DNA of 64,000 nt from Methylobacterium sp. J-067 (GTDB lineage Bacteria > Pseudomonadota > Alphaproteobacteria > Rhizobiales > Beijerinckiaceae): positions 1 to 64,000 of the forward strand of contig NZ_JAKSXZ010000146.1 in NCBI RefSeq assembly GCF_022829465.1, read 5' to 3'. Below the pieces are notes generated by a model, which was given only the letters and a program-made list of their open reading frames with translations, did not search any database and had not been told where the DNA came from. Positions within the stretch are counted from its first letter, which is position 1, and every line of letters starts with the position of its first letter. The position numbers and the translations under genes were made by a program. Below are positions 38,484 to 47,029 of this stretch, piece by piece.

Positions 38484-40409
38484 GTGGGCCGCAAACGAAC
38501 CGCTCTGGCTCTGACCGGCGCCGTCCTCATCGTCGGAATTGGCGCTGCCGCCGGGCTCGGCCGGTTCAGCTACGCGCCGATGCCGGACGCCGCCGACCTC
38601 GCCAATCCCGGCCGCTCGCCGCTCACCACCGCCTTCGACGTGCTGGGCCGGCGCATCGCCAGGGACGAGGCCGACCGGCTGCGCGGCACCGAGGAGGGCC
38701 GACGCATCCTCTCGCCGGAGAACGGCGCGGTCGCCATCGATGAGGCGGTCGTCGCGCGGGGGCGCGAGGCCTTCTACCGCGAGACCTTCGGCAACGAGGT
38801 GTTCCTCACCGACGTGATGGGGATGCTCGACGGGGCGATCACCCCCTTCGAGGTGGTCCGCGCCGTGGCCGCCTTGAAGGGCGGGGCCACCACCAACCTT
38901 CAGGTGCCGCTCGCCCACGACATCACCATCGGCGCGAAGACCTACAGGAAGGGCGAGCGCGTCCCGACCGGCCTCGACGTGCCGAAGGGCGGCGCCTTTA
39001 TCATCGGCATCAAGAGCTTTTACGACCGGGGCCACCTGCGCATGGGCATCACCTGCGCCCTCTGCCACGCGGCGGTGGACCCGGCGAGCGGCAAGGTGGT
39101 GGAGGGCGCGCCCAACACCGACCTCAATGCCGGCCTGCTGATGGCGCTCGCCAAGAACTCGTCCGCCTACTTCATGCATGCGAGTGTGCCGGAGGCGGAT
39201 GCCAAGGGGACGGCCCTGCCGGATGCGAAGGCCGTCGAGGCGGCGACCAAGGTGCAGGTGGCGAGCTGGCCGCCGGGCAGCTTCGATTCCTCCGCCGACC
39301 GGGTGACGAACCCGACGTCGATCCCGTCGAGCTTCTCGGCCTATGGCGAGCCCTATAGCTGGAGCGGGCGCGAGACCCTGGGGCCGTTCGGCGGCCTGTC
39401 CTCGCTCAACAACAATGTCCACGCGGCCAATTCCGATACGACGCAACTCGCCGCCGCCGCGCCCTGGCTCTTTGGGCTCGACCCGGAAACCTATCTCGGC
39501 ATCCTCCTGCGCGGCGCCCCCGACGGCCCGCTGCGCTACGACCCCGCCGGCCCACGCCGCCCCTCCGAGGTGCTGCGCGAGGCCGACCCGACGCCGGCCT
39601 CGCCCGGTCTCAACAGCTACGCGGTGCTCTCGACCTATCCGGCCACGAACTACATGACCGACAACGGGCTGTTCGCCTCGGTGCCGGGGGAGCCGGCGAA
39701 CTATGCCAACAACGCCATGTCCGCTTTCCAGAACCTGCTGCGCCCGCCGCAGGCCAAGGTGGACGCGACCACGGCGCGCCAAGGCCAGGCGGTGTTCGAG
39801 CGGGCCGGCTGCGGCGCCTGCCATGCCGGCCCGGCCTTGACGAACCATCGGGTGATCCCGGAGGCCGAGATCGGCACGGAGCCGACCCGCGCCCGCGCGG
39901 GCGCCAAGATGGAAGCGCGGCTCTCGCCACCCGCGATGTTCGCCACGGACACGCCGTTCCCGCTGCCGGCCGATCCGAAGCTCGTGCCCCTCCCCATCGC
40001 AGCCGACCGGCTGTCGCAGGTGCTGCTCGCCTGGGGCCAGGGCGGGACGGAGGGCGGATACAAGGTGCCGAACCTCGTCGGCCTCGCCTGAACGGCGCCC
40101 TACCTGCACGATTCCGGCGTCAGCGTCGGGCCCGATTCCGGGAAGGATCTCGGCGTGCCGGGAACCCTGGACAAGGGCATCGCCGCCGATCCCGCCAACA
40201 GCCTGCGCGCCCTCGTGGACCGGCAGCTGCGCGAGACGGTCGTGGCCGCGAACGCCGCCTCGGAGAAGGCCCGCACCGCGCGGGTCACGGGCAAGGGCCA
40301 CGCCTTCTGGGTCGATGAGCAGGCGGGCTTCACCGCCGCCGACAGGGACGCCCTGGTGGGTTACCTCCTGTCGGTCGACCGTCTCACCGAGGACGTGCCG
40401 ACACCCTGA
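38484..40409 (+). pseudogene. Di-heme cytochrome c protein interrupted by one in-frame TGA
   Basis: The frame starts at GTG 38484 (AAGAGG upstream) with a signal/anchor helix RTALALTGAVLIVGIGAAAG. Heme-binding motifs are CALCH at residues 191-195 and CGACH at 443-447. The layout resembles periplasmic multi-domain cytochromes related to di-heme peroxidases. At 40089-40091 a TGA stands where family members have Trp (GLY/AW-x-APYLHD); the same frame then continues TAPYLHDSGVSVGPDSG to a stop at 40407-40409. Full length would be 641 residues; the stop cuts off 105. Either a nonsense mutation, a sequencing error or recoding; the first 535 residues keep both hemes and may still be made. Confidence 0.85.
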
Positions 40410-40503
40410 AACCGCCGAGCCATGCAACTCACGCATGCCCGGCGAGACGAGCTGAGCCTTGCTTGCTGCGGCGCGTCATCGTACTTGTTGCATCGCAGGA
40501 ACG

Positions 40504-40585
40504 CGATGGCGTCGCGGTCCTGTTGCCCTTCTTGGGCGTTTCCTCCCTAGACTTCGGGCCGCTCCTTCGGGAGTGGCCTTTTTTC
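40504..40585 (+). ncRNA. Candidate suhB/mmgR (alpha-r8)-like small RNA
   Basis: Features: a small hairpin GCCC-ttctt-GGGC (40526-40538), a single-stranded TTTCCTCCCTAG that is an anti-Shine-Dalgarno sequence, and a compact terminator hairpin with six T. This layout and the conserved TTTCCTCCCTAGACTT word are what I recall for the alphaproteobacterial suhB/mmgR RNA family, about 80 nt long. Family membership comes from memory, not from a model search, and the 5' end is approximate. Confidence 0.5.
40558..40585 (+). terminator. Rho-independent terminator
   Basis: GGCCGCTCC-ttcg-GGAGTGGCC, with one G-U pair and a stable UUCG-type loop, is followed by TTTTTT. This is an excellent intrinsic terminator. 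It probably ends the candidate sRNA and may also stop read-through from the cytochrome gene. Confidence 0.9.
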
Positions 40586-40750
40586 TGTCCGGGGCGCGGA
40601 AACTAGCCGTGGCGGCGCAGGGCCACAAGCCCGTCTCACCCGTGGTCCACCGCGGAGGCTGGCATCATAAAACAGCCGCGTTGTGCACGCCCTGTTCAGG
40701 CTGGACTCCCCAACGTCCCCTGACACCCGCGTCCCGCCGCCCCGGCCTGT

Positions 40751-43700
40751 ATGAACATCATCCTCATCAAGCTGTTCGCGACCGCCCTGACGCTGAGCCA
40801 GGTGACGACCCGGCCGGATTCGCTGCGGACGCAGTTCGATCCGGTCAAGGACGGGCCGGAGGTGGTGCGCATCCTGCGCGACGGCTGCGCCCACATGCGC
40901 AAGGCCTTCGACATCGAGGACATCAACCTCGACGACCTGATCTCCACGGCGATGGAGGACCCGACCAGCGTCGCCGGCCCCACGGCGCCGAAGATCCTGC
41001 ACGGGCTCGATCTCAACGAGCTGAATACGAGCTACAAGCAGTTCTGCAAGGGCGAGGACCCGCCGAACTCGCCGTTCGACGCCAAGGCAGTCATCGAATT
41101 CTACGACAACGCGACGAAGGACCTTCCGGCCGCCGAGACCCTGCGGGACAAGGCCCTTCCGGGGATGAGCCGCATCCTCGACGCCTCCGGCAAGCCCTTC
41201 GCCGAGACCTTCGAGCCGAACGCGCGCCGCCTCGTCGTGCCGATCACCGCCGTGCCGACCCTGGTGCAGAAGGCGTTCATCGCCGCCGAGGACAAGCGCT
41301 TCGAGAGCCACCACGGCATCGACGAGCGCGGGGTGATCCGCGCCTTCATCGCCAACCTCGCCTCGCCGGGGCGCCCGGCCGGCGGCTCCACCATCACGCA
41401 GCAGGTGGTGAAGAACCTCTCCGTCGGCGACGACGTCACCTACGAGCGCAAGATCCGCGAGATGATCGTCGCGGCGCGGCTGGAAAAGCTCCTCACCAAG
41501 CCGCAGATCCTCGGCCTCTACCTCAACGGCATCTATCTCGGCCGGGGCGCCTACGGCATCGAGATGGCGGCGCAGAGCTATTTCGGGAAGCCCGTCTCGG
41601 ACCTCACCCTGCCGGAGGCGGCTCTCCTCGCCGGAATGCCGAAGGGCCCGAACTTCTACAGCCCCGACAAGTATCCCGAGCGCGCCCGCGAGCGCCGTGG
41701 CTACGTGCTCGCGCGGCTCAAGGAAGAGGGCGTCATCACCGACGCCGAATTGGCCAAGGCCAACGCCGCCGATCTCGGGCTGAAGCCCGTGGAGATCACC
41801 CGGCGCGATTCCGGCTTCTACCTCGTGGATTACCTCTCGCGGGAGGCCCGCACCGTGGCGGGGCTCGACAGCCTGACCTCCGCGTCCTTCACCGTGAAGG
41901 CGACGGTGAACGCGCCGTTGCAGCGCGCGGTGGAAACCGCGTTGCAGGACGGGCTCGCGAACTACGAGCGCTCCACCGGCCGCCAGACCTTCACCGGCCC
42001 GGAACTCAACCTCGCCGACAGCGTCCGCCGGATCGAATCCGCCGCGACCGCGCCGGAAGCCTCGCCCCAGGCCGCTCCGGCGGTGACGGGGGCCAAGCCC
42101 GAAGCGACTAAGACGACCCGCAAGGGCAAGGCCGCTCCGGCCCTCGTCGCCGGCAAGCCCGCCTGGCAGCGGGCGCTGGAGAGCGCGAGGCCCTCGCTCT
42201 ACGACGTGCACTGGCCCCTCGCCATCGTCCTCGACGGCGGCAAGGGCGCGGTGAAGGTCGGGCTGGAGGACGGCCGCGTGGCGACCCTCGATCCCGGCAT
42301 CGCGCGCGGCAAGCTTCAGCCCTACGACGTAGTGCGGGTGAAGCTCACGGAAGGGCGGGGAGCGCCCCGCGCGCAGATCCGCGTGAAGCCGACCGTCCAG
42401 GGCGCGGCCATGGTGTTGGAGAACAAGACCGGCCGCATCCTCGCCATGGCGGGGGGCTTCTCCTACCCGATGAGCCAGCTGAACCGCGTGACCCAATCGG
42501 TGCGCCAGCCGGGCTCGACGCTTAAGCCGCTGACCTATCTCGCCGCCCTCAATGCCGGGTTGCAGCCGAACACGCTAGTGCTCGACAGCGCCGTGACCCT
42601 GCCGCCCATCGGCGGGGTCGGCGATTCCTGGTCGCCCAAGAATTACGAGGGCGGCGGCGCCGGGCCGACCACCCTGCGGCGGGGCCTCGAATTCTCGAAG
42701 AACCTCGTCACCGCCCGCCTGCTCCAGGGTGGCATCGCCCCGAAAGCGCCCGACAGCCTCAAACGCGTCTGCGACATCGCCCTCGAAGCGCAGATCTACG
42801 CTGAGTGCGAGCCCTATTACCCGTTCGTGCTCGGCGCGCAGCCGGTGCGGATGCTCGACCTCGCCGGCTTCTACGCCGCCGTGGCCAACGAAGGCGTGCG
42901 GCCGACGCCCTACGCCCTCGAATCCGTCGAGCGCGACGGCAAGCCGGTCTTCACCCATCCGAACCGCGAGCCGGTGCGGATCGGCTCGGCCGACCGGGTG
43001 GCGTTCTACCAACTCAAGACCATGCTCCAGGGCGTGACCCAGCACGGCACTGCCGCCGCCTTGGCCAAGGTCTCGAACAGCGTGGCGGGCAAGACCGGCA
43101 CCTCCGAGAACGAGAACGACGCGTGGTTCGCGGGCTTCTCGAACGAGATTACCGTCGTGGTCTGGGTCGGCTACGACAACGCCGACGGCACCCGCCGCAC
43201 CCTCGGGCGCGGCCAGACCGGCGGGCATGTCTCCGTGCCGATCGCCGGGGCGATCTTCCAGGCGGCCTGGGCGAACGGCGTGCCGCGCACGCCCCTGCGC
43301 GGCCCCTCCCCCGAGGCACGGCCGCTCATCGCCGACATCGCCATCGATCCGCGCAGCGGCACGCCGGGCGCGGCCAGCTTCATCGAGCATTTCCGCACGG
43401 GCGGCGGCGGCCAGGTGGCGGACACCCGCTACAAGCTCGTGCCCCGCGAAACGCTCTACGCCATGCGGCCGGATTCCGACGACGGCGACCTCGCCGGGGC
43501 CGAGAACGGGGCCGACGTCGCGGGCGACCTCTTCGGCAATATGACCGGCGAGCGCTCCCGCCCCGACCTCCTCGACCCGTTCGGCGACCGGCCGGCGCAG
43601 CAGCGCAGCCGCCGGGCCGGCGCCGACCCCTACGGCACCAGCGGCACGGAGGACCCGTACCGCCCCTGGCCCGGCCAGACCAACCGCTCCCCCTTCGGCG

Positions 43701-43771
43701 ACGACGACGCTCCTCGCCGGCCCCGGCGCCGCGATCCCGACTATCTGTTCGGCGACGACCCCGGCTTCTGA
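40751..43771 (+). CDS. Class A penicillin-binding protein, unusually long (PBP1-type)
   Basis: This 1006-residue bifunctional peptidoglycan synthase is longer than the usual 650-850. A hydrophobic start (MNIILIKLFATALTLSQ) precedes about 130 residues without clear motif. The GT51 transglycosylase follows: FIAAEDKRFESHHG with the catalytic Glu near 180, GGSTITQQVVKNL, and YLNGIYLGRGAYG. A linker with an Ala/Pro/Lys-rich insert (about 430-470) leads to the transpeptidase with Ser589 (GSTLK), FSKN and KTGTS near 781. The last 130 residues are charged and repeat Pro-Phe-Gly-Asp (LLDPFGD, RSPFGDDD, LFGDDPGF), probably disordered. The start and Pro/Gly tail may serve protein contacts. Confidence 0.93.
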   Translation: MNIILIKLFATALTLSQVTTRPDSLRTQFDPVKDGPEVVRILRDGCAHMRKAFDIEDINLDDLISTAMEDPTSVAGPTAPKILHGLDLNELNTSYKQFCKGEDPPNSPFDAKAVIEFYDNATKDLPAAETLRDKALPGMSRILDASGKPFAETFEPNARRLVVPITAVPTLVQKAFIAAEDKRFESHHGIDERGVIRAFIANLASPGRPAGGSTITQQVVKNLSVGDDVTYERKIREMIVAARLEKLLTKPQILGLYLNGIYLGRGAYGIEMAAQSYFGKPVSDLTLPEAALLAGMPKGPNFYSPDKYPERARERRGYVLARLKEEGVITDAELAKANAADLGLKPVEITRRDSGFYLVDYLSREARTVAGLDSLTSASFTVKATVNAPLQRAVETALQDGLANYERSTGRQTFTGPELNLADSVRRIESAATAPEASPQAAPAVTGAKPEATKTTRKGKAAPALVAGKPAWQRALESARPSLYDVHWPLAIVLDGGKGAVKVGLEDGRVATLDPGIARGKLQPYDVVRVKLTEGRGAPRAQIRVKPTVQGAAMVLENKTGRILAMAGGFSYPMSQLNRVTQSVRQPGSTLKPLTYLAALNAGLQPNTLVLDSAVTLPPIGGVGDSWSPKNYEGGGAGPTTLRRGLEFSKNLVTARLLQGGIAPKAPDSLKRVCDIALEAQIYAECEPYYPFVLGAQPVRMLDLAGFYAAVANEGVRPTPYALESVERDGKPVFTHPNREPVRIGSADRVAFYQLKTMLQGVTQHGTAAALAKVSNSVAGKTGTSENENDAWFAGFSNEITVVVWVGYDNADGTRRTLGRGQTGGHVSVPIAGAIFQAAWANGVPRTPLRGPSPEARPLIADIAIDPRSGTPGAASFIEHFRTGGGGQVADTRYKLVPRETLYAMRPDSDDGDLAGAENGADVAGDLFGNMTGERSRPDLLDPFGDRPAQQRSRRAGADPYGTSGTEDPYRPWPGQTNRSPFGDDDAPRRPRRRDPDYLFGDDPGF

Positions 43772-43791
43772 CGCCCGATCCCCCGTCCGAG

Positions 43792-44868
43792 ATGACAATG
43801 CCGCGTCCGCAGACCTCTGCCGCCCTCGCCCTCGCCCTGTGCCTCGGGACCGCCTGCCCGCCCGCGATGGCGCAGACGACGCCCGCCGCCAACTCCGCGC
43901 CCGCCCCGGCCTCCGCCGGCCGCATCCGCGAGGTGCCCTCGGTGGTAGCGGTCGATCCGGCGTCGCTGAAGCCGGGCGAGATCCTGTTCACCGACCATCA
44001 GGACAAGGCCGGCGGGGCCGAGAGCGGGCTGATCCCCTATCTCGATTGGCTGAAGGCGCGGCCCGCCGAGGCGCAGGCGCTCTCGCCCTATCCCGGCTAC
44101 AAGGAGCCCGACTACACGGTGACGCTGAACGGGGTGAGCAAGCCCCGGCACGAGACCCTGAAGGTCTATGTCGCGGAGGGCCGCTTCGTCGTGGCGCGCC
44201 CGGCCGAGAGCATCGATCTCAAGGCGCTCGCCAACCTCGGCTTCGTGCAGGCGATGGACCCGGCGATCAAGCACCGCGTGATCGCCCCCGCCGACGTCAC
44301 GCCGACCAAGGACCCCGCCGCCGCCTTCGCGCAGCGGCCCGACAAGCCCTGGTGCGAGGGTGCCTCCGCCTGCATCGAGTCGCGCTACGACCTCGAAGGC
44401 AAGCTGCCGCTCGGCGTGCGGCTCGCCAACAAGCTCGAAGAGGGCTCGGCCAAGAAGATCGCCGAGTTCGTCTCGTTCCAGAGCGAGTTGCGCCTGCTCG
44501 ATCCGGCCCAGGCCGCGTCGCTCACGGCGCTGACGAAGATCGAGACCCCGCCGGCCGGCGGGCTCGAACAGACGATCTTCTGGGTCAACCAGATCCTGCG
44601 CTTCGGCAAGTTCCTGGCGGTGTTCCAGCCGATGCCGAACGATCCGCAGAAGACCGTCGTCACAGCCTACGTCGCCCTGGCAATCAAGGGCGACGTGCTC
44701 GACCGCAAGGCCGAATACGCCCGCGTGCCGGTGTTGAAGAACCTGCTGCCGGCGCAGGTGCTGATGGGCAAGTCGACCTTCAACACCGGCACCTCGATCA
44801 GCGCCGGCCTTCCGATCTACGCCCGCAACCGCATCGCCGCCTTCGCCGATGCGGTGGGGAAGCGCTGA
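43792..44868 (+). CDS. Exported protein of unknown function
   Basis: This 358-residue protein has a signal peptide (MTMPRPQTSAALALALCLGT, then a PPAMAQ cleavage site) and an Ala/Pro-rich linker. The mature part includes PGEILFTDHQDKAGGAESGL, the segment WCEGASACIESRYDLEGKLP with two Cys, and LPAQVLMGKSTFNTGTSISAG near the end. I do not recognise a family. It follows the PBP gene by 20 bases on the same strand, so a role in envelope maintenance is likely. The ATG at 43798 is an alternative start. Confidence 0.72.
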   Translation: MTMPRPQTSAALALALCLGTACPPAMAQTTPAANSAPAPASAGRIREVPSVVAVDPASLKPGEILFTDHQDKAGGAESGLIPYLDWLKARPAEAQALSPYPGYKEPDYTVTLNGVSKPRHETLKVYVAEGRFVVARPAESIDLKALANLGFVQAMDPAIKHRVIAPADVTPTKDPAAAFAQRPDKPWCEGASACIESRYDLEGKLPLGVRLANKLEEGSAKKIAEFVSFQSELRLLDPAQAASLTALTKIETPPAGGLEQTIFWVNQILRFGKFLAVFQPMPNDPQKTVVTAYVALAIKGDVLDRKAEYARVPVLKNLLPAQVLMGKSTFNTGTSISAGLPIYARNRIAAFADAVGKR

Positions 44869-44871
44869 GGC

Positions 44872-45087
44872 TCACATCCCCCGGTTGGCGATGGTCGGCA
44901 GCGACGGCTGCGTGTAGGCGCGGTTGACGTCGCGCCGGGTCTGCGTGCCGTTCGTGTCGCCGGAGGCCCGGTAATTGTCGAGGCTGAAGCTCTCTGCGAG
45001 ACCGCTGCTGCGGCCGCTGTCGGTGCTGGAGCAGGCGCAGAGGCCCAGGGCCGCGACGGCGGCGAGGGTGATGGGGAGAAGACGCAT
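44872..45087 (-). CDS. Small lipoprotein
   Basis: This 71-residue product has a lipoprotein signal: MRLLPITLAAVAALGLCACS, with a lipobox LCAC (lipidated Cys at about 19). The mature part is short and Ser/Asn/Arg-rich (TQTRRDVNRAYTQPSLPTIA), with no known domain. Small lipoproteins of this type often sit near cell-wall genes. GAGGTCC precedes the ATG. It is convergent with the exported protein gene, three bases apart. Confidence 0.78.
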   Translation of the reverse strand: MRLLPITLAAVAALGLCACSSTDSGRSSGLAESFSLDNYRASGDTNGTQTRRDVNRAYTQPSLPTIANRGM

Positions 45088-45329
45088 CGCGGACCTCGAT
45101 GGAAATGGCGGCCGACCTTAACCGGCTGAGGTCGGCAAGGTCAGGCCCCGGCGCATCGCGTCAAGGCTTCTTCCCATTCAATGAAGCGGTTTGAGCCATC
45201 TGCGAGGCTCTTCGGCCACGGAAAACAAACCACTCCACCGCTTTCGGGCCTAAGCGGGGGGCCAATGTGTTGAACGGGGGGCCCTCCCCCCTGGCAATGA
45301 GGCCCGGTTTTGGGCGACAAGGGCTGGCG

Positions 45330-45578
45330 ATGAGCAATGTCCTGCCCTTCCGCCCGCGTCCGGCCGTCGCGACACTCGCCCGCTGCGAAGTCGTCGCCGT
45401 CGCCGGAGACCTCCTCACCCTGCTGGAGCAGCTTGAGGACGTGAGCGCCCGCGCCTCCGCCACCGGCCGCCCGCCCCTCGAGGTCGAGCGCACGGTGCAG
45501 CATCTCCTCGACGCCATCTCGGCCGTCGAGCGCGCCCTCGATTGCATCGGCGAGGGCGAGCAGGTCGCCCCAGCCTGA
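45330..45578 (+). CDS. Hypothetical small helical protein
   Basis: This 82-residue soluble protein starts MSNVLPFRPRPAVATLARCE and continues LLTLLEQLEDVSARASATG and VERTVQHLLDAISAVERALD, a helical-hairpin type pattern. The NVLPFRPR start motif recurs in small alphaproteobacterial proteins of unknown role. The frame runs upstream to 45267, but a purine-rich AAGGGCTGGCG lies directly before the ATG at 45330. Family not assigned. Confidence 0.6.
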   Translation: MSNVLPFRPRPAVATLARCEVVAVAGDLLTLLEQLEDVSARASATGRPPLEVERTVQHLLDAISAVERALDCIGEGEQVAPA

Positions 45579-45641
45579 GCCGGAACCAGCCGATACCCGT
45601 CTAGGTTGTAGCGGCGAAGCGGCGCAACCGGAGCGGGGCGG

Positions 45642-46265
45642 ATGCCATCTCGGACTGCAAGGGCGGCGTGCGTCGCCGCATTGACGATCATTACATGTAC
45701 CACTGCCCACGTGGCGACGGTCCATGCCGCCGAGGGCGGTTTCCTTGAAATGCTGTTCGGCGTGCGGCCTGCGCCGCAGCCGGAGTCCCAGGCGGCCATG
45801 CCGTATCCCGGCGCGCAGCCGGTGGCCCGGTCACGGCATCTCGGCTTCGGCCGGCACAAGCTGAAGACTCGCTACGCCGCGCTGCCGGTGAAGATCCACG
45901 TCAGCGACCGCCAGACGCCGCTGGACATGAGCAACGGCGCCGCCGCCGCCCTGTTGAAGGACGAGACCCTGCGGCCCGGCGACATCGTGGTGTTCAAGAC
46001 CGGCGCGCAGGTCTTCTCCGGGCGCACCGGCCGTCCGCACGTGATGAGCGACTTCGAGCCGGTGAAGCAATCGGCGCTGGTCGATCGCAAGACGCGCCAG
46101 CTCCTCGCCTCCATGACCCAGCCGGCCGGGGTGCTCCCCGCCGACGAGGCCCGGCGGATGGTCGCGCGGATGCGCAAGGCCGCCCCCGCCAAGGCCGACG
46201 CGAAGGCGCAGGTCGCCCGCTCGGAGGAAATGCGCATTATCAACCCCTGGCGGACGACGCCCTGA
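45642..46265 (+). CDS. Exported protein of unknown function
   Basis: This 207-residue protein has a signal peptide (MPSRTARAACVAALTIITCT, cleavage near HAAE). The middle carries RPGDIVVFKTGAQVFSGRTG and MSDFEPVKQSALVDRKTRQL; the C-terminus has an Ala/Lys-rich helix (KAAPAKADAKAQVA) and ends RIINPWRTTP. I do not recognise a domain. It is convergent with the polysaccharide-export lipoprotein gene, sharing an immediate boundary at 46265/46266. Confidence 0.7.
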   Translation: MPSRTARAACVAALTIITCTTAHVATVHAAEGGFLEMLFGVRPAPQPESQAAMPYPGAQPVARSRHLGFGRHKLKTRYAALPVKIHVSDRQTPLDMSNGAAAALLKDETLRPGDIVVFKTGAQVFSGRTGRPHVMSDFEPVKQSALVDRKTRQLLASMTQPAGVLPADEARRMVARMRKAAPAKADAKAQVARSEEMRIINPWRTTP

Positions 46266-46844
46266 TCAGAAGAAGCGCTCCTTGACGACGATCGTGTCGC
46301 CGGGGCGCACCGCGTAGGTCATCGGCACGATGCCGGAGACGAGACCCGACGGCGTGGTGCGGGTGAGCACCGCGTAGTCGCGGGCGGCGCGTGGGTTGAA
46401 GCCCGCCGCGATGGCCACCGCCGTCTCGACGGTCATGCCGTTGACGTAGGCATACTGGCCCGAGGTCGTCACCTCACCGAGGATGTAGAATGGCCGGTAG
46501 GCGTCCATCTCTACGGTAACGTGTGGCTCGCGCACGAAGCCCGAGGACAGCTTGCCCTCGATGGCCCGCGCCGCCTGACCCGTGGTCTGGCCGCCGACCT
46601 GCACGGTGCCGATCAGCGGCATCGCGATCTTGCCCGCGCCGTCCACGGTGTAAATGTTCGACAGGTTGTCCTGTCCGAACACGATCACCCGCAGGCGGTC
46701 CCCCGCCGCGAGGGTATAGCGGGCGCTGATCGAGCCCGTGCCCGTAGCGTCAAGTTCGCTGGTCCGAAAGTCGGGACGCAGGCAGCCCCCGAGCGCGAGG
46801 CTGGTGCCGAGTGCGAAGACAAGTGCGCGCCGGTTCATCACCAT
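46266..46844 (-). CDS. Polysaccharide export lipoprotein (OPX/Wza-type)
   Basis: This 192-residue outer-membrane polysaccharide export protein has an N-terminal lipobox (ALGGC). A Poly_export domain follows, YTLAAGDRLRVIVFGQDNLS then GKIAMPLIGTVQVGGQT, and an SLBB-type segment, FYILGEVTTSGQYAYVNGMT. Typical short OPX proteins have this single SLBB. It should pair with the Wzz-type protein encoded divergently 185 bases away to form an export channel. An ATG at 46838 is an alternative start. Confidence 0.92.
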   Translation of the reverse strand: MVMNRRALVFALGTSLALGGCLRPDFRTSELDATGTGSISARYTLAAGDRLRVIVFGQDNLSNIYTVDGAGKIAMPLIGTVQVGGQTTGQAARAIEGKLSSGFVREPHVTVEMDAYRPFYILGEVTTSGQYAYVNGMTVETAVAIAAGFNPRAARDYAVLTRTTPSGLVSGIVPMTYAVRPGDTIVVKERFF

Positions 46845-47029
46845 CGCCGTGTTGTGAATGCCGATGCAACTGCTGGTACGGTGTTAAGGTTAACGAACCC
46901 TATCCGACGCAATCAAAACGTGTCTCGACAGAATTCACAACGCGATTAACGGTCAAGCAACCTTAACGCTTTCAAATGTGGGTTGCGGCTTCAAGGCCGT
47001 CCGGACCACTTCTGCGTAAAGAGCTGCCC

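Larger units (their letters stand above)
40410..40750. other. Intergenic region with a candidate sRNA
   Basis: There is no protein gene here. The left half has no recognised feature beyond possible promoter sequence; a small-RNA-like element ending in a strong terminator lies at 40504-40585. The rest (40586-40750) should hold the promoter and leader of the penicillin-binding protein gene. Confidence 0.55.

Noticed and set aside
45141..45329. Possible small minus-strand protein ending FIEWEEALTRCAGA
   Set aside because: No plausible start codon near the protein-like end, and the upstream part is antisense to the 45330 gene.
46845..47029. TTAA-containing words that might be CtrA sites between the OPX and Wzz genes
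   Set aside because: None has the TTAA-N7-TTAA spacing, and no clear motif emerged.
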